Below, one piece after another: positions 24,205-32,693 of a stretch of DNA of 64,000 nucleotides; the stretch's first letter is position 1; each line of letters starts with the position of its first letter. Made by a program: the position numbers and the translations under genes. The notes under the pieces are model-generated. The model made no database searches, was not told the origin of the DNA, and saw nothing but the letters and a program-made list of their open reading frames with translations. The stretch is taken from positions 310,001 through 374,000 of the forward strand of contig NZ_SOCE01000003.1 in the NCBI RefSeq assembly GCF_004365175.1. The letters are read 5' to 3'. Source of the DNA: Kribbella voronezhensis (GTDB lineage: Bacteria > Actinomycetota > Actinomycetes > Propionibacteriales > Kribbellaceae).

Positions 24205-24777
24205 GTGAACAAGAGCCAGTTGGTCGAAGCGCTCGCAGTGCACTTCGACGGAAATCGCCGTTCGGCCCAGCACGCCCTGGAATCGGTGATCGACACCGTC
24301 CAGCGCGAGCTGACCAAGAAGGGCGGCAAGGTTGCCATCACCGGGTTCGGGGCCTTCGAGGCCATCGAGCGCGGCGCCCGGATGGTCCGCAACCCGCGGA
24401 CCGGCGAGGTGAAGCGGGCCAAGAAGACGGTCGTGCCGAAGTTCCGCGCGGGTGCGGAGCTGAAGGCCGTCGTGTCCGGCGCCAAGAAGCTGCCGAAGCT
24501 GGTTGCGCCGAAGCCGGCCGCAGCCACCAAGGCGGCCGCACCGGCCAAGAAGGCCGCGCCGGCGAAGGCCGCCGCGACCAAGACCGCCGCCAAGAAGGCC
24601 CCGGCCAAGAAGGCCACCGCCACCAAGACGGTTGCCAAGAAGGCCCCGGCCAAGAAGGCTCCGGCCACCAAGGCCGTTGCCAAGAAGGCTCCGGCCAAGA
24701 AGGCCACCGCCACCAAGACGGTTGCCAAGAAGGCCCCCGCCAAGAAGGCACCGGCGAAGCGCGCAGCCGCACGCTGA
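24205..24777 (+). CDS. hupB: HU-family DNA-binding protein with histone H1-like tail (HupB type)
   Basis: A 190-aa nucleoid protein. The HU fold fills residues 1-92 (NKSQLVEALA, then GFGAFE and the DNA-binding arm with RNPRTGEV). A tail of about 95 residues is built of AKKAPAKKA/ATKTVAKKA units, as in mycobacterial HupB and other actinobacterial HU proteins. GTG 24205 lies after GGAGGGAAGACA; the frame is open upstream but has no other site. A possible promoter (TTTGTG ... CATAAC) lies at 24123-24150, giving a leader of about 50 nt. The tail DNA contains a long tandem repeat. Confidence 0.95.
   Translation: MNKSQLVEALAVHFDGNRRSAQHALESVIDTVQRELTKKGGKVAITGFGAFEAIERGARMVRNPRTGEVKRAKKTVVPKFRAGAELKAVVSGAKKLPKLVAPKPAAATKAAAPAKKAAPAKAAATKTAAKKAPAKKATATKTVAKKAPAKKAPATKAVAKKAPAKKATATKTVAKKAPAKKAPAKRAAAR
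24601..24737 (+). repeat. 90-bp-period repeat in the hupB tail
   Basis: Positions 24601-24647 and 24691-24737 are identical over 47 bp, 90 bp apart, in frame. They encode the same PAKKATATKTVAKKAP segment. Recombination between the copies would change tail length by 30 residues without a frameshift. Confidence 0.8.
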
Positions 24778-24800
24778 CCTTCGGTACCACAGCTTCACCT

Positions 24801-24842
24801 GCGAAGGCCGGTCACCCCGTTCCAGGGGCGACCGGCCTTCGC
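24801..24842. terminator. Terminator shared by hupB and the converging small gene
   Basis: GCGAAGGCCGGTC (24801-24813) and GACCGGCCTTCGC (24830-24842) are perfect 13-bp arms around a 16-nt loop, between two convergent genes. Confidence 0.7.
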
Positions 24843-24858
24843 CATGTCCGGGGGGCGC

Positions 24859-25065
24859 TCAGTGGAGCGTGATGAAGTGCACCGCGGTGATCGCGAGACC
24901 GGCACCGGACCCGGTCGTGTCGAGGCGGACCCGCTGGCCGAGGCGGAGCAGGCGTACCGGCGTACGGGCCAGGGCTTCTGCTGTGAAGGACAGTTCGACG
25001 CCGGTGTCGGTCAGTACCGTGCCGGCGCCTGTCTCGGCGTCGTAGCGGCTCACAGTCGCTTGCAT
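24859..25065 (-). CDS. Small cold-shock-domain-like protein
   Basis: 68 aa from ATG 25065 (MQATVSRYDAETGAGTVL). The order of strands, with the GAGTVLTDTGVELSF and RLGQRVRLD blocks, resembles an OB-fold cold-shock domain. The aromatic RNA-binding motifs (KGFGFI, VFVH) of true Csp proteins are missing. It lies 20 bp after the cofC gene on the same strand and may share its transcript. A role in nucleic-acid binding is only a guess. Confidence 0.65.
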   Translation of the reverse strand: MQATVSRYDAETGAGTVLTDTGVELSFTAEALARTPVRLLRLGQRVRLDTTGSGAGLAITAVHFITLH

Positions 25066-25085
25066 GGGTTCACGGTAGAGCAGAC

Positions 25086-25757
25086 TCAGCAGGCAAGTCC
25101 CTCGGACCCTGTCGCCGCACCGAGAACCAGTGACATCACATCTGCGGTCCATGGCCCGACACCAAGCTGTACTGCGTGCGCAAGGTCGGCCGCGGTGTCC
25201 ACGTCACGGCGCAGCGAGTCGATGGACGTCAGCTCGATCGGGTGAGCGCCGGACGCCTGGTGGGCCAGCGCCGAGCCGACACCGAAGCGGGGATCGAGCG
25301 GAATGCCCGGGCGGGCGGCAAGCATCGTCGTACCGGTGCCCGGGAGGTCGATGACGAAGCTGCGGTCCGCTGTCGAAGCGAGGAGTGCAGCCGACAGCTC
25401 AGTGGGCCGTAGCGCCGGGAGGTCTGCGGACAACGCTGCAACTCCAAAGCCCCGGTACTGCGTGGCTGCGATCGCCGCCCCATGCTCCAGCGCCTCGTTG
25501 AGCCCCACATCGGGCAGGTCCGGTACTACGTTCGCACCGACCGCGGCGACGTCGGCAGCGACCACTGGATCGTCGGTGACGACCAGGACGGCACGCACCA
25601 GCGGAGATTCGAGCGCAGCCGCAGTAGTGTCGAGAGCGAACGAGCGCGCCAGCTCCGGACGGTGCTGAGGGTAGGCGGCAGCGAGCCGGCTCTTCGCGAT
25701 CGCCGTACGCTTCACCGGGATCACGAGGACCCAGGACGCGACCTGTAGGTCTGACAT
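25086..25757 (-). CDS. cofC: 2-phospho-L-lactate guanylyltransferase (F420 biosynthesis)
   Basis: A 223-aa nucleotidyltransferase that activates phospholactate or phosphoenolpyruvate with GTP for coenzyme F420 synthesis (CofC; FbiD in mycobacteria). The N-terminal block WVLVIPVKRTAIAKSRL binds the nucleotide; VVTDDPVVA and ALSADLPALRP are typical. The ATG is at 25757; the divergent acyltransferase gene begins 17 bp away, so promoters overlap. Presence between hupB and gpsA matches the mycobacterial order (Rv2983). Confidence 0.9.
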   Translation of the reverse strand: MSDLQVASWVLVIPVKRTAIAKSRLAAAYPQHRPELARSFALDTTAAALESPLVRAVLVVTDDPVVAADVAAVGANVVPDLPDVGLNEALEHGAAIAATQYRGFGVAALSADLPALRPTELSAALLASTADRSFVIDLPGTGTTMLAARPGIPLDPRFGVGSALAHQASGAHPIELTSIDSLRRDVDTAADLAHAVQLGVGPWTADVMSLVLGAATGSEGLAC

Positions 25758-25773
25758 CAGGCAGGATTCTTCC

Positions 25774-26559
25774 ATGACCGACGGCTCGTACGACGACCAG
25801 GAGGCTGAAGTGAACGGCCAGCGCACTGCCGGGGGACCGCGGCCACGCCGTGGTTTCTGGTTCGGCCTGGTGGTCGCCATCGTCAAACCGTTCATGCTGC
25901 TGTGGACCAAGCAGGATTTCCGCGGCAGGGAGAACGTTCCGCGCAGCGGCGGGATGGTGTTCGTGACGAACCACATCTCGCACTTCGACCCGTTCGTGAT
26001 CGGGTTCTACCTGTGGGAATGCCGGCGGATCCCGCGGCTGCTCGGCAAGGCGTCGCTGTTCAAACTGCCGATCGCCGGGCGGATCATCACCAGTGCCGGG
26101 CAGATCCCCGTGTACCGCGACTCGGCCGAGGCCGCGGACGCCTTCCGCGCCGCGGTGGCCGCGGTGGAGAAGGGCGAATGCGTCGGCGTCTACCCCGAAG
26201 GCACGATCACGCGTGACCCGGACCTGTGGCCGATGACGGGCAAGACCGGTGCCGCCCGGATCGCGTTGATGACCGGCTGCCCGGTGATCCCGATCGCGAA
26301 CTGGGGCGCGCAGGAGGTGTTCGCGTCGTACGGCAGCCTGCGGGTCCATCTGCTGCCCCGCAAGACGATGCGGGTAACCGCCGGTGAGCCGGTCGACCTG
26401 AGCGCGTTCGAGGGCCGGCCGATCACGAACGAGCTGTTGCACGAGGCAACCGAGGTGATCATGCAGCGGGTCGCCGCCGAGCTCGGCGTCCTGCGTGGCC
26501 AGACGCCACCCAAGGAGTTGTTCGACCCACGGAAAAGTGAGGATGGGGAGACTCGATGA
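25774..26559 (+). CDS. 1-acyl-glycerol-3-phosphate acyltransferase (PlsC-like)
   Basis: A 261-aa membrane-associated acyltransferase of phospholipid synthesis. The catalytic HX4D motif is NHISHFDP (about residues 66-73) and the substrate motif is YPEGTITRD (about 137-145). A hydrophobic segment at 27-43 anchors it. ATG 25774 is used; GTG 25810 follows a perfect AGGAGG and may be the real start, removing 12 acidic residues. The stop overlaps the gpsA start by 4 bp, linking lysophosphatidate acylation to glycerol-3-phosphate supply in one operon. Confidence 0.92.
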   Translation: MTDGSYDDQEAEVNGQRTAGGPRPRRGFWFGLVVAIVKPFMLLWTKQDFRGRENVPRSGGMVFVTNHISHFDPFVIGFYLWECRRIPRLLGKASLFKLPIAGRIITSAGQIPVYRDSAEAADAFRAAVAAVEKGECVGVYPEGTITRDPDLWPMTGKTGAARIALMTGCPVIPIANWGAQEVFASYGSLRVHLLPRKTMRVTAGEPVDLSAFEGRPITNELLHEATEVIMQRVAAELGVLRGQTPPKELFDPRKSEDGETR

Positions 26560-27560
26560 CCAAAGTTGCGGTGTTCGGTGCCGGTTCCTGGGGGACCGCC
26601 TTCGCCACGGTGCTCGCGAACGCCGGGAACCAGGTGTCCCTGTGGGGCCGGCGGGAATCGCTCTGCGAGGCGATCAACAGCCGGCACGAGAACCCGGACT
26701 ACCTGCCCGGGCTCCGGCTCCCCGACGCCATCACCGCAACGCACGACCCGGCGCTGGCCGCCGAAGGATCCGAGGCGATCGTGCTCGCCGTACCGAGCCA
26801 GTCGCTGCGGGACAACCTGAAGGACTGGGCCGATGTCCTGCCGGCCGCCGTACCGCTGGTCAGCCTGATGAAGGGCGTCGAGGTCGGTACGACGAAGCGG
26901 ATGAGCGAGGTGATCGCCGAACTCACCGGAGCCGGGCCCGAACGGATCGCGGTGGTGTCAGGGCCGAACCTGGCCCGCGAGATCGCCGAAGGCCAGCCTG
27001 CTGCCGCAGTGGTCGCCTGTGCTGACGAAGGGACGGCCGCGCGACTGCAGAAGCTGTGCCACTCGCCGACGTTCCGCCCCTACACGAACAACGACGTGAT
27101 CGGCTGCGAGCTCGGCGGCGCGACGAAGAACGTGATCGCGTTGGCGGTCGGGATGGCCGTCGGCCTCGGCTTCGGTGACAACGCCCGCGCATCGGTGATC
27201 ACCCGCGGCCTGGTCGAGACAGCACGCCTCGGTACTGCGCTGGGCGCCGACGAACACACCTTCTCGGGGCTGGCCGGTCTCGGCGACCTGGTGGCGACCT
27301 GCTCGTCGCCGTTGTCCCGCAACCGAACCTTCGGCGAGAAGCTCGGCCAGGGGATGACGGTGGCCGAGATCGCGGGCGGCACCCGGCAGGTCGCCGAGGG
27401 CGTCAAGTCCTGCTCGTCCATCACCGAACTGGCTCACCACCACGACGTGGAGATGCCGATCGCCGAACACGTCACCAAGGTGGTCGCGGGCGAGATGACT
27501 CCCAAGGACATGCTCTTCAGCTTGGTATCGCGATCGGCGAAGTCCGAACGCTGGGGCTAG
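26556..27560 (+). CDS. gpsA: Glycerol-3-phosphate dehydrogenase [NAD(P)+]
   Basis: A 334-aa cytoplasmic enzyme reducing dihydroxyacetone phosphate to sn-glycerol-3-phosphate for phospholipids. The N-terminal Rossmann motif is VFGAGSWGTAFA. The catalytic-domain block ELGGATKNVIALAVGMAVGLG contains the active Lys, and GLAGLGDLVATCSSPLSRNRTFG is the GPDH signature. The ATGA overlap couples it to the acyltransferase. Its 3' end overlaps the converging ROK gene by 4 bp. Confidence 0.96.
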   Translation: MTKVAVFGAGSWGTAFATVLANAGNQVSLWGRRESLCEAINSRHENPDYLPGLRLPDAITATHDPALAAEGSEAIVLAVPSQSLRDNLKDWADVLPAAVPLVSLMKGVEVGTTKRMSEVIAELTGAGPERIAVVSGPNLAREIAEGQPAAAVVACADEGTAARLQKLCHSPTFRPYTNNDVIGCELGGATKNVIALAVGMAVGLGFGDNARASVITRGLVETARLGTALGADEHTFSGLAGLGDLVATCSSPLSRNRTFGEKLGQGMTVAEIAGGTRQVAEGVKSCSSITELAHHHDVEMPIAEHVTKVVAGEMTPKDMLFSLVSRSAKSERWG

Positions 27561-28690
27561 CTGTCCAGCGTGTGCTGCAGAACCATCGCGGCCGCTCCCC
27601 GTACCGCCGCCTGGCGACCTGTCCGGGAGGCTGCGACCGTCAGCTCAGTGGTGGCCAAGGGCAACGATCGCCCGTAGATGGTTTCGCGGATACCGGCCAG
27701 CAGGCAGTCGCCGGCCTGGGCGAGCGAGCCGCCGATGACGATCACCGACGGATTCAACAGGCTGACACAGGCCGCGAGGACAGTGCCGATCTCGCGGCCC
27801 GCTTGCCGGACTGCCTGGGTCGCGGCGGTGTTTCCCGATCGCACCAGCTCGACGACGTCCAGACTGCTTCGCGGTTCGAGGCCGGCGGTGCGGAGCTGGG
27901 CGGCGATCGCTGATGCCGAGGCGACCGCCTCCAAGCAGCCGTGGTTGCCGCAGCGGCACAGCTCGTCGTGTCCAGGGGCCTGGATGTGACCGATGTCGCC
28001 GGCCGCTCCCTGAGCACCCCGGTGAAGCCGGCCGCCGCTGATCACCCCGGCACCGATGCCGGTGGCAACTTTGACGAACAACAGGTGCTCGACTTCGGCG
28101 TACTGCGTGGTGTGCTCGCCGAGCGCCATGATGTTCACGTCGTTGTCGACCAGCACCGGGCCCGGGAACTCAGCGGTGATCCGGCTGACGACGTCGTACG
28201 AATCCCAGCCAGGCATGATCGGTGGGTGGTTCGGGCGACCGGTGCTGTGCTCGACCGGGCCGGGCAGACCGATGCCGGTGCCGGCCAGTCTGTCCGTGCT
28301 GTGGCCGGTCCTGCTGAGCAGAGCGCGTGCGTGGCCGGCGAAGGCTGTGAGAACGGCTTCGGGACCGTCGTCGATGCTCTGCGCAACGGTGACGGTGTCG
28401 ACGATCTCGCCCGTCAGGTCGGCGAGGGCGACGGTCAGGTGGGTCGCGCCGACGTCGCCCGCGAGCACCAGCCGGGCGGTCGGGTTGAACCGGAAACGCG
28501 CCGGCGGCCGTCCACCGCTCGAAGCGGCTTCACCGGACGGTACGACGAAGCCGGCCGCGAGGAGTTCCTCGAGTCTGCCGGTCACTGTCGACCGGGCCAG
28601 GCCGGTCAGCTCGATCAGCTCGGCGCGGGTCCGCGGCTGCCCGTCCAGCAACAGGCGCAGGACGCCGTGCGCGGAACCGGGGTCGGTCAT
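27557..28690 (-). CDS. ROK-family transcriptional repressor
   Basis: A 377-aa protein. The N-terminal winged helix-turn-helix is at about residues 5-60 (RTRAELIELTGLARSTVTGRL) and an ASKHA sugar-kinase-like domain follows, with the zinc motif CRCGNHGCLEA. ROK repressors usually sense a free sugar or sugar phosphate. ATG 28690 is preferred. It is divergent from an oxidoreductase-isomerase pair, and a TTTTGC-type palindrome lies in the gap, so those genes are the likely targets. Confidence 0.92.
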   Translation of the reverse strand: MTDPGSAHGVLRLLLDGQPRTRAELIELTGLARSTVTGRLEELLAAGFVVPSGEAASSGGRPPARFRFNPTARLVLAGDVGATHLTVALADLTGEIVDTVTVAQSIDDGPEAVLTAFAGHARALLSRTGHSTDRLAGTGIGLPGPVEHSTGRPNHPPIMPGWDSYDVVSRITAEFPGPVLVDNDVNIMALGEHTTQYAEVEHLLFVKVATGIGAGVISGGRLHRGAQGAAGDIGHIQAPGHDELCRCGNHGCLEAVASASAIAAQLRTAGLEPRSSLDVVELVRSGNTAATQAVRQAGREIGTVLAACVSLLNPSVIVIGGSLAQAGDCLLAGIRETIYGRSLPLATTELTVAASRTGRQAAVRGAAAMVLQHTLDS

Positions 28691-28720
28691 CGGCAGCACT
28701 TTCGTCGCGGGGCCGGGAGG

Positions 28721-28764
28721 CTTTTGCTTGACAACGCGCAAAAGTGTCCCATAGCGTCCGGAGG
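28721..28764 (+). promoter_or_regulatory. Promoter and ROK operator of the oxidoreductase operon
   Basis: CTTTTGC (28721-28727) and GCAAAAG (28738-28744) form a perfect 7-bp palindrome with a 10-bp spacer. Its centre holds the -35 TTGACA (28728-28733). The -10 TAGCGT (28752-28757) follows after 18 bp. The +1 would fall on or next to GTG 28765, giving a leaderless mRNA. Repressor binding would block the -35. Confidence 0.65.
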
Positions 28765-29862
28765 GTGTCCACCACTGCGCGCAAGCTCCGGGTCGGGATC
28801 GTCGGCGGCGGATTCATGGGCCAGGTGCACGGCCGCTCCGCCTTGGTGGCCGGGGCCGACGTCGTGGGTGCGGTCGGTTCGAGTCCCGAGCGAGCAGAAG
28901 CCGCGGCCGGGGCCACCGGTGCCGCGCGTGGGTTCGCCACTCTGGACGAACTGCTTGCCGCGGACATCGACGTAGTACACGTCTGTACGCCGAACAACAC
29001 GCATCTGCCGGTGACCCTGCAAGCCCTCGAAGCGGGCAAGCACGTGATCTGCGAGAAGCCGCTGGCCACTTCTGCCAAGGACGCGAGCGGGTTGCTCGCG
29101 GCGGCGACGGAGGCCGGGGCCGTCGCGACCGTGCCGTTCGTCTACCGCTACCACCCGATGGTCCGCGAGTTGCGGACCCGGATCGCGGAGGGCGAGGCCG
29201 GGCAGGTCACCAGCCTGCACGGGAGTTATCTGCAGGACTGGCTGGCGGGGGAGAACGACCAGAACTGGCGCGTCGACGACGAGGCCGGCGGACCGTCGCG
29301 GGCCTTCGCCGACATCGGTTCGCACTGGTGTGATCTGACCGAGTTCGTCACCGGCGACCGGATCACCGAGATCAGCGCGCAACTGCGGACGATCCGGGCC
29401 ACCCGCGGCGGCGCCGTAGTACGGACCGAGGATCTTGCGTCGGCGCAGTTCCGGACCGCGGCTGGGGTGATCGGCACCGTGGTGGTCAGTCAGGTCGCGG
29501 CCGGGCGGAAGAACCGCTTGTATCTGGAGGTTTCCGGGACCGAGTCGAGCTTCGGCTTCGACCAGGAGGACCCGGACCGGTTGTGGGTCGGGCGGCGCGC
29601 CGCGAGCCAGTTGCTGACCCGTGATCCCGAGACCTTGAGCCCGCCCGCCGCGCGGGTGAACCGCCTGCCGGCCGGCCACGCCCAGGGATATCAGGACGCC
29701 TTCGATTCCTTCGTCGCCGACACCTACGCGGCGGTGCGGGACGACGACCACCCGGACGGCCTGCCCGACTTCGCCGCCGGCGCCCGTTCCGCCCGCCTCG
29801 TCGACGCCGTACTGCGGTCCGCTGCCGCGGACGGCGCCTGGACCACCGTCGAGAACCACTAG
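28765..29862 (+). CDS. Gfo/Idh/MocA-family oxidoreductase
   Basis: A 365-aa NAD(P)-dependent oxidoreductase of sugars or inositols. The dinucleotide motif is VGIVGGGFMG; the catalytic CEKPLAT lies at about residue 97. The substrate loop has DIGSHWCDL with the conserved His. I choose GTG 28765 because promoter elements place the transcript start there. The GTG at 28744 would lie upstream of the -10. It is followed by the isomerase gene after 9 bp. Confidence 0.9.
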   Translation: MSTTARKLRVGIVGGGFMGQVHGRSALVAGADVVGAVGSSPERAEAAAGATGAARGFATLDELLAADIDVVHVCTPNNTHLPVTLQALEAGKHVICEKPLATSAKDASGLLAAATEAGAVATVPFVYRYHPMVRELRTRIAEGEAGQVTSLHGSYLQDWLAGENDQNWRVDDEAGGPSRAFADIGSHWCDLTEFVTGDRITEISAQLRTIRATRGGAVVRTEDLASAQFRTAAGVIGTVVVSQVAAGRKNRLYLEVSGTESSFGFDQEDPDRLWVGRRAASQLLTRDPETLSPPAARVNRLPAGHAQGYQDAFDSFVADTYAAVRDDDHPDGLPDFAAGARSARLVDAVLRSAAADGAWTTVENH

Positions 29863-29871
29863 GAGCTCCAC

Positions 29872-30879
29872 ATGCCACGCCCGATCACCCTGTTCACCGG
29901 CCAGTGGGCCGACCTGCCGTTCGAGGAGGTCTGCGGCCTGGCCGCCTCCTGGGGCTACGACGGGATCGAGATCGCCTGCTCGGGCGACCACTTCGACGTC
30001 CAGCAGGCCATCGACGACGAGAACTACATCGCCGGCCGGCACGAGATCCTCGAGCGGCACGGCCTGAAGGTCTTCGCGATCTCCAACCACCTGGTCGGGC
30101 AGGCGATCTGCGACGACCCGATCGACTTCCGGCACCAGGCGATCCTGCCGTCGCGGGTCTGGGGCGACGGCGATCCCGAGGGTGTGCGGCAGCGGGCGGC
30201 CGAGGACATGAAGAACACCGCGCGGGCGGCGGCGAAGCTGGGGGTGAAGACCGTGATCGGCTTCACCGGCTCGTCGATCTGGCAGTACGTGGCGATGTTC
30301 CCGCCGGTGCCGGCCGAGCGGATCGCGGCGGGGTACCAGGACTTCGCCGATCGGTGGAACCCGATCCTCGACGTGTTCGACGAGGTCGGCGTGCGGTTCG
30401 CGCACGAGGTGCACCCGTCGGAGATCGCGTACGACTACTGGACCACGACGCTGACGCTCGAGGCGATCGGTCACCGCGAGGCGTTCGGGCTGAACTGGGA
30501 CCCGAGCCACATGGTCTGGCAGGACATCGACCCGGCCGCGTTCCTGTGGGACTTCAAGGACCGGATCTACCACGTCGACTGCAAGGACACCCGGATGCGG
30601 GTCGGCGGCGGACGCAACGGGCGGCTCGGCTCCCACCTGCCGTGGGGCGACCCGCGTCGCGGCTGGGACTTTTACTCGACCGGTCACGGTGACGTGAACT
30701 GGGAGGACTGCTTCCGGGTCCTCAACTCGATCGGCTACGACGGCCCGATCTCGGTCGAATGGGAGGACGCCGGGATGGAACGCAAGACCGGCGCCGCCGA
30801 AGCCGTCAACGTCATCCGGGCTCTCGCCTTCGACAAACCAGAGGGCTCCTTCGACGACGCCTTCGCCACCGACAAGTAA
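29872..30879 (+). CDS. Sugar phosphate isomerase/epimerase-like TIM barrel
   Basis: A 335-aa xylose-isomerase-like (AP endonuclease 2 fold) protein. Candidate metal ligands are E in FAHEVHPSEIAYD, D in LNWDPSHMVWQD, H in IYHVDCKD and E in SVEWEDAG. AGGAGCTCCAC precedes the ATG. It is paired with the Gfo/Idh/MocA dehydrogenase, as in inositol or keto-sugar catabolic operons, where one enzyme oxidises and the other isomerises the product. The exact substrate is unknown. Confidence 0.9.
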   Translation: MPRPITLFTGQWADLPFEEVCGLAASWGYDGIEIACSGDHFDVQQAIDDENYIAGRHEILERHGLKVFAISNHLVGQAICDDPIDFRHQAILPSRVWGDGDPEGVRQRAAEDMKNTARAAAKLGVKTVIGFTGSSIWQYVAMFPPVPAERIAAGYQDFADRWNPILDVFDEVGVRFAHEVHPSEIAYDYWTTTLTLEAIGHREAFGLNWDPSHMVWQDIDPAAFLWDFKDRIYHVDCKDTRMRVGGGRNGRLGSHLPWGDPRRGWDFYSTGHGDVNWEDCFRVLNSIGYDGPISVEWEDAGMERKTGAAEAVNVIRALAFDKPEGSFDDAFATDK

Positions 30880-30960
30880 CCCAGGTCGGTCGACCACGCC
30901 TTCGCCACAGACCGGTGTTCTGGGGGGATGATGGGCGTCCGGGCGACGAGAGGTGGGGGC

Positions 30961-31785
30961 GTGGAGATCGACTGGGGTGTCGGTAGCTATGAGCCGACGG
31001 GGGAGTTGCTGGCGCCGGTGTCCGAAGCGGTGGTTGAGCTGGCCGGGCCGTTGGCGGGGCGGACGGTGCTGGACGTCGGGTGTGGGACGGGGAACGCGGC
31101 GCTGGCGGCTGCTGCTCGGGGTGCGGTGGCGACCGGGGTGGATCCGGCGAGCCGGTTGCTGACGGTTGCCCGGGAGCGAGCAGCCGCACAGAACCTGACC
31201 GTCGACTTCCTCGCCGGGGATGCTGCGAGCATTCCGGTCGGGGACCAGTCGGTCGACGTGGTGTTGTCGGTGTTCGGCGTGATCTTCGCGCCCGACGCCG
31301 CGGCCGCGATCGCCGAGCTGACCAGAGTCGTCGCGCCCGACGGCCGGATCGTCGTCACCGCGTGGCCGCCCGGCGGAAGCATGAGCGTCGTGAACGCTGC
31401 GGCCGCGAAGTTCATGGGCGAGGTCTTCGGTCAACCGAACACGTCAGCATCACAAGAGCCCTCACGAGCCGGAACGCCGAAGCCGCTTGCCTGGCACGAT
31501 CCCGAGGCATTGGGGGCGGCGTTCGCGCCGTACGGGTTCGCTGTCGAGGTGAACCGTAAGAGCCTGGTCTTCGAGAGCGCTTCCGCGGAGGAGTATCTGG
31601 AGCGCTCGGCGACGCATCCGATGGCCGTCAGTGCCGACAGGGCGCTCTCGCAGCGCCCCGACGCCGACGAGCTTCGCGCCGAACTCTGGTCCCGCCTGCT
31701 CGCCGCGGCACTGTCGGTCAACGAAGACCCCGACGGCTATCGCTTCACCGCCGACTACACGATCGCCACCGCCCGCCGCAGCTGA
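30961..31785 (+). CDS. Class I SAM-dependent methyltransferase
   Basis: A 274-aa methyltransferase. Motif I VLDVGCGTGNAALAAA (about residues 36-51), GVDPASRLL (motif II) and the later RVVAPDGRIVVTAW are standard for the UbiE/MenG-like superfamily. GTG 30961 is used because GAGGTGGGGGC precedes it; upstream ATGs at 30928/30931 lack a site. It lies 81 bp after the isomerase gene. The target is not evident. Confidence 0.85.
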   Translation: MEIDWGVGSYEPTGELLAPVSEAVVELAGPLAGRTVLDVGCGTGNAALAAAARGAVATGVDPASRLLTVARERAAAQNLTVDFLAGDAASIPVGDQSVDVVLSVFGVIFAPDAAAAIAELTRVVAPDGRIVVTAWPPGGSMSVVNAAAAKFMGEVFGQPNTSASQEPSRAGTPKPLAWHDPEALGAAFAPYGFAVEVNRKSLVFESASAEEYLERSATHPMAVSADRALSQRPDADELRAELWSRLLAAALSVNEDPDGYRFTADYTIATARRS

Positions 31786-31828
31786 CGCGATGTCGAAAAG
31801 CCGGCCCCGGCTTCGTACCAGGGGTGAA

Positions 31829-31847
31829 GGTGTCCACAGCGGACACC
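31829..31847. promoter_or_regulatory. Perfect palindrome before the SMP-30 gene
   Basis: GGTGTCC (31829-31835) and GGACACC (31841-31847) with a 5-bp spacer, 18 bp before the start codon. A candidate operator; the regulator is not known. Confidence 0.4.
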
Positions 31848-31865
31848 GTGACCCAGGGAGTTGTG

Positions 31866-32693
31866 ATGGCGGAGTTGTTGCTGGGCGGGTTGGCGATCGG
31901 GGAGTCGCCGAGGTGGCACGACGACCGGCTCTGGTTCTCGAACTGGGGGACCGGCGAAGTACTGGCCGTCGGCGCTGACGGCAAGAGTGAGCTGATGGCG
32001 AGCGTTCCGCCGGAGACGCTGCCGTTCTCGATCGACTGGCTTCCGGACGGGCGGCTGCTGGTCGTCGCCGGCGCACGCCTGCTACGCCAGGAGAACGACG
32101 GAACCCTGGTCGAGCATGCCGACCTGAGCGAGGTCGCCGACCTGTGCAACGAGATCGTGGTCGATCGGCGCGGCAACGTCTTCGTCAACGGCGGCTCCTT
32201 CGACTTCAGCAAGCCGAGCGTCGTGCTGGTGGTGACACCCGATGGGCAGGTCCGTCAGGTTGCCGAGGGCATCTTGTTCGCGAACGGGATGGCGGTGACC
32301 GAGGACGGTACGACGCTGATCGTGGCGGAGTCGCACGGCTGCCGGCTGAGCGCCTTCGACATCGGCGACGGCGGCGAATTGTCGAACCGCCGCGTCTGGG
32401 CCGACCTCGGCGAGGGCAACCACCCGGACGGCATCTGCCTGGATGCCGAGGGCGCCGTCTGGTACGCCGATGTGCCCAATCAGCACTGCGTGCGGGTGCG
32501 GGAAGGCGGCGAGGTGCTACAGACCGTCAAGCTCGACCGTGGCGCTTTCGCCTGCATGCTGGGTGGTGACGACGGCCGCACCCTCTACATCCTCGCGGCC
32601 GAGTGGGCCGGCTTCGAGAACATGTTCAGCCCGGCCCGCACCGGCCAACTCCTGACCCACCCCGCCGCAGCGCCCCACGCCGGCCGTCCTTAG
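31866..32693 (+). CDS. SMP-30/gluconolactonase-family protein
   Basis: A 275-aa six-bladed propeller hydrolase, probably opening a sugar lactone. The N-terminal ESPRWHDDRLWFSNW contains the metal Glu and the PRW/WF blocks. The metal Asn/Asp positions are seen in LCNEIVVDRRGNVFVN, FANGMAVTEDG and NHPDGICLDAEG. ATG 31866 follows AGGGAG by 5 nt. With the nearby oxidoreductase it could convert a sugar to its acid. It converges on an MFS gene with a 4-bp overlap. Confidence 0.9.
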   Translation: MAELLLGGLAIGESPRWHDDRLWFSNWGTGEVLAVGADGKSELMASVPPETLPFSIDWLPDGRLLVVAGARLLRQENDGTLVEHADLSEVADLCNEIVVDRRGNVFVNGGSFDFSKPSVVLVVTPDGQVRQVAEGILFANGMAVTEDGTTLIVAESHGCRLSAFDIGDGGELSNRRVWADLGEGNHPDGICLDAEGAVWYADVPNQHCVRVREGGEVLQTVKLDRGAFACMLGGDDGRTLYILAAEWAGFENMFSPARTGQLLTHPAAAPHAGRP

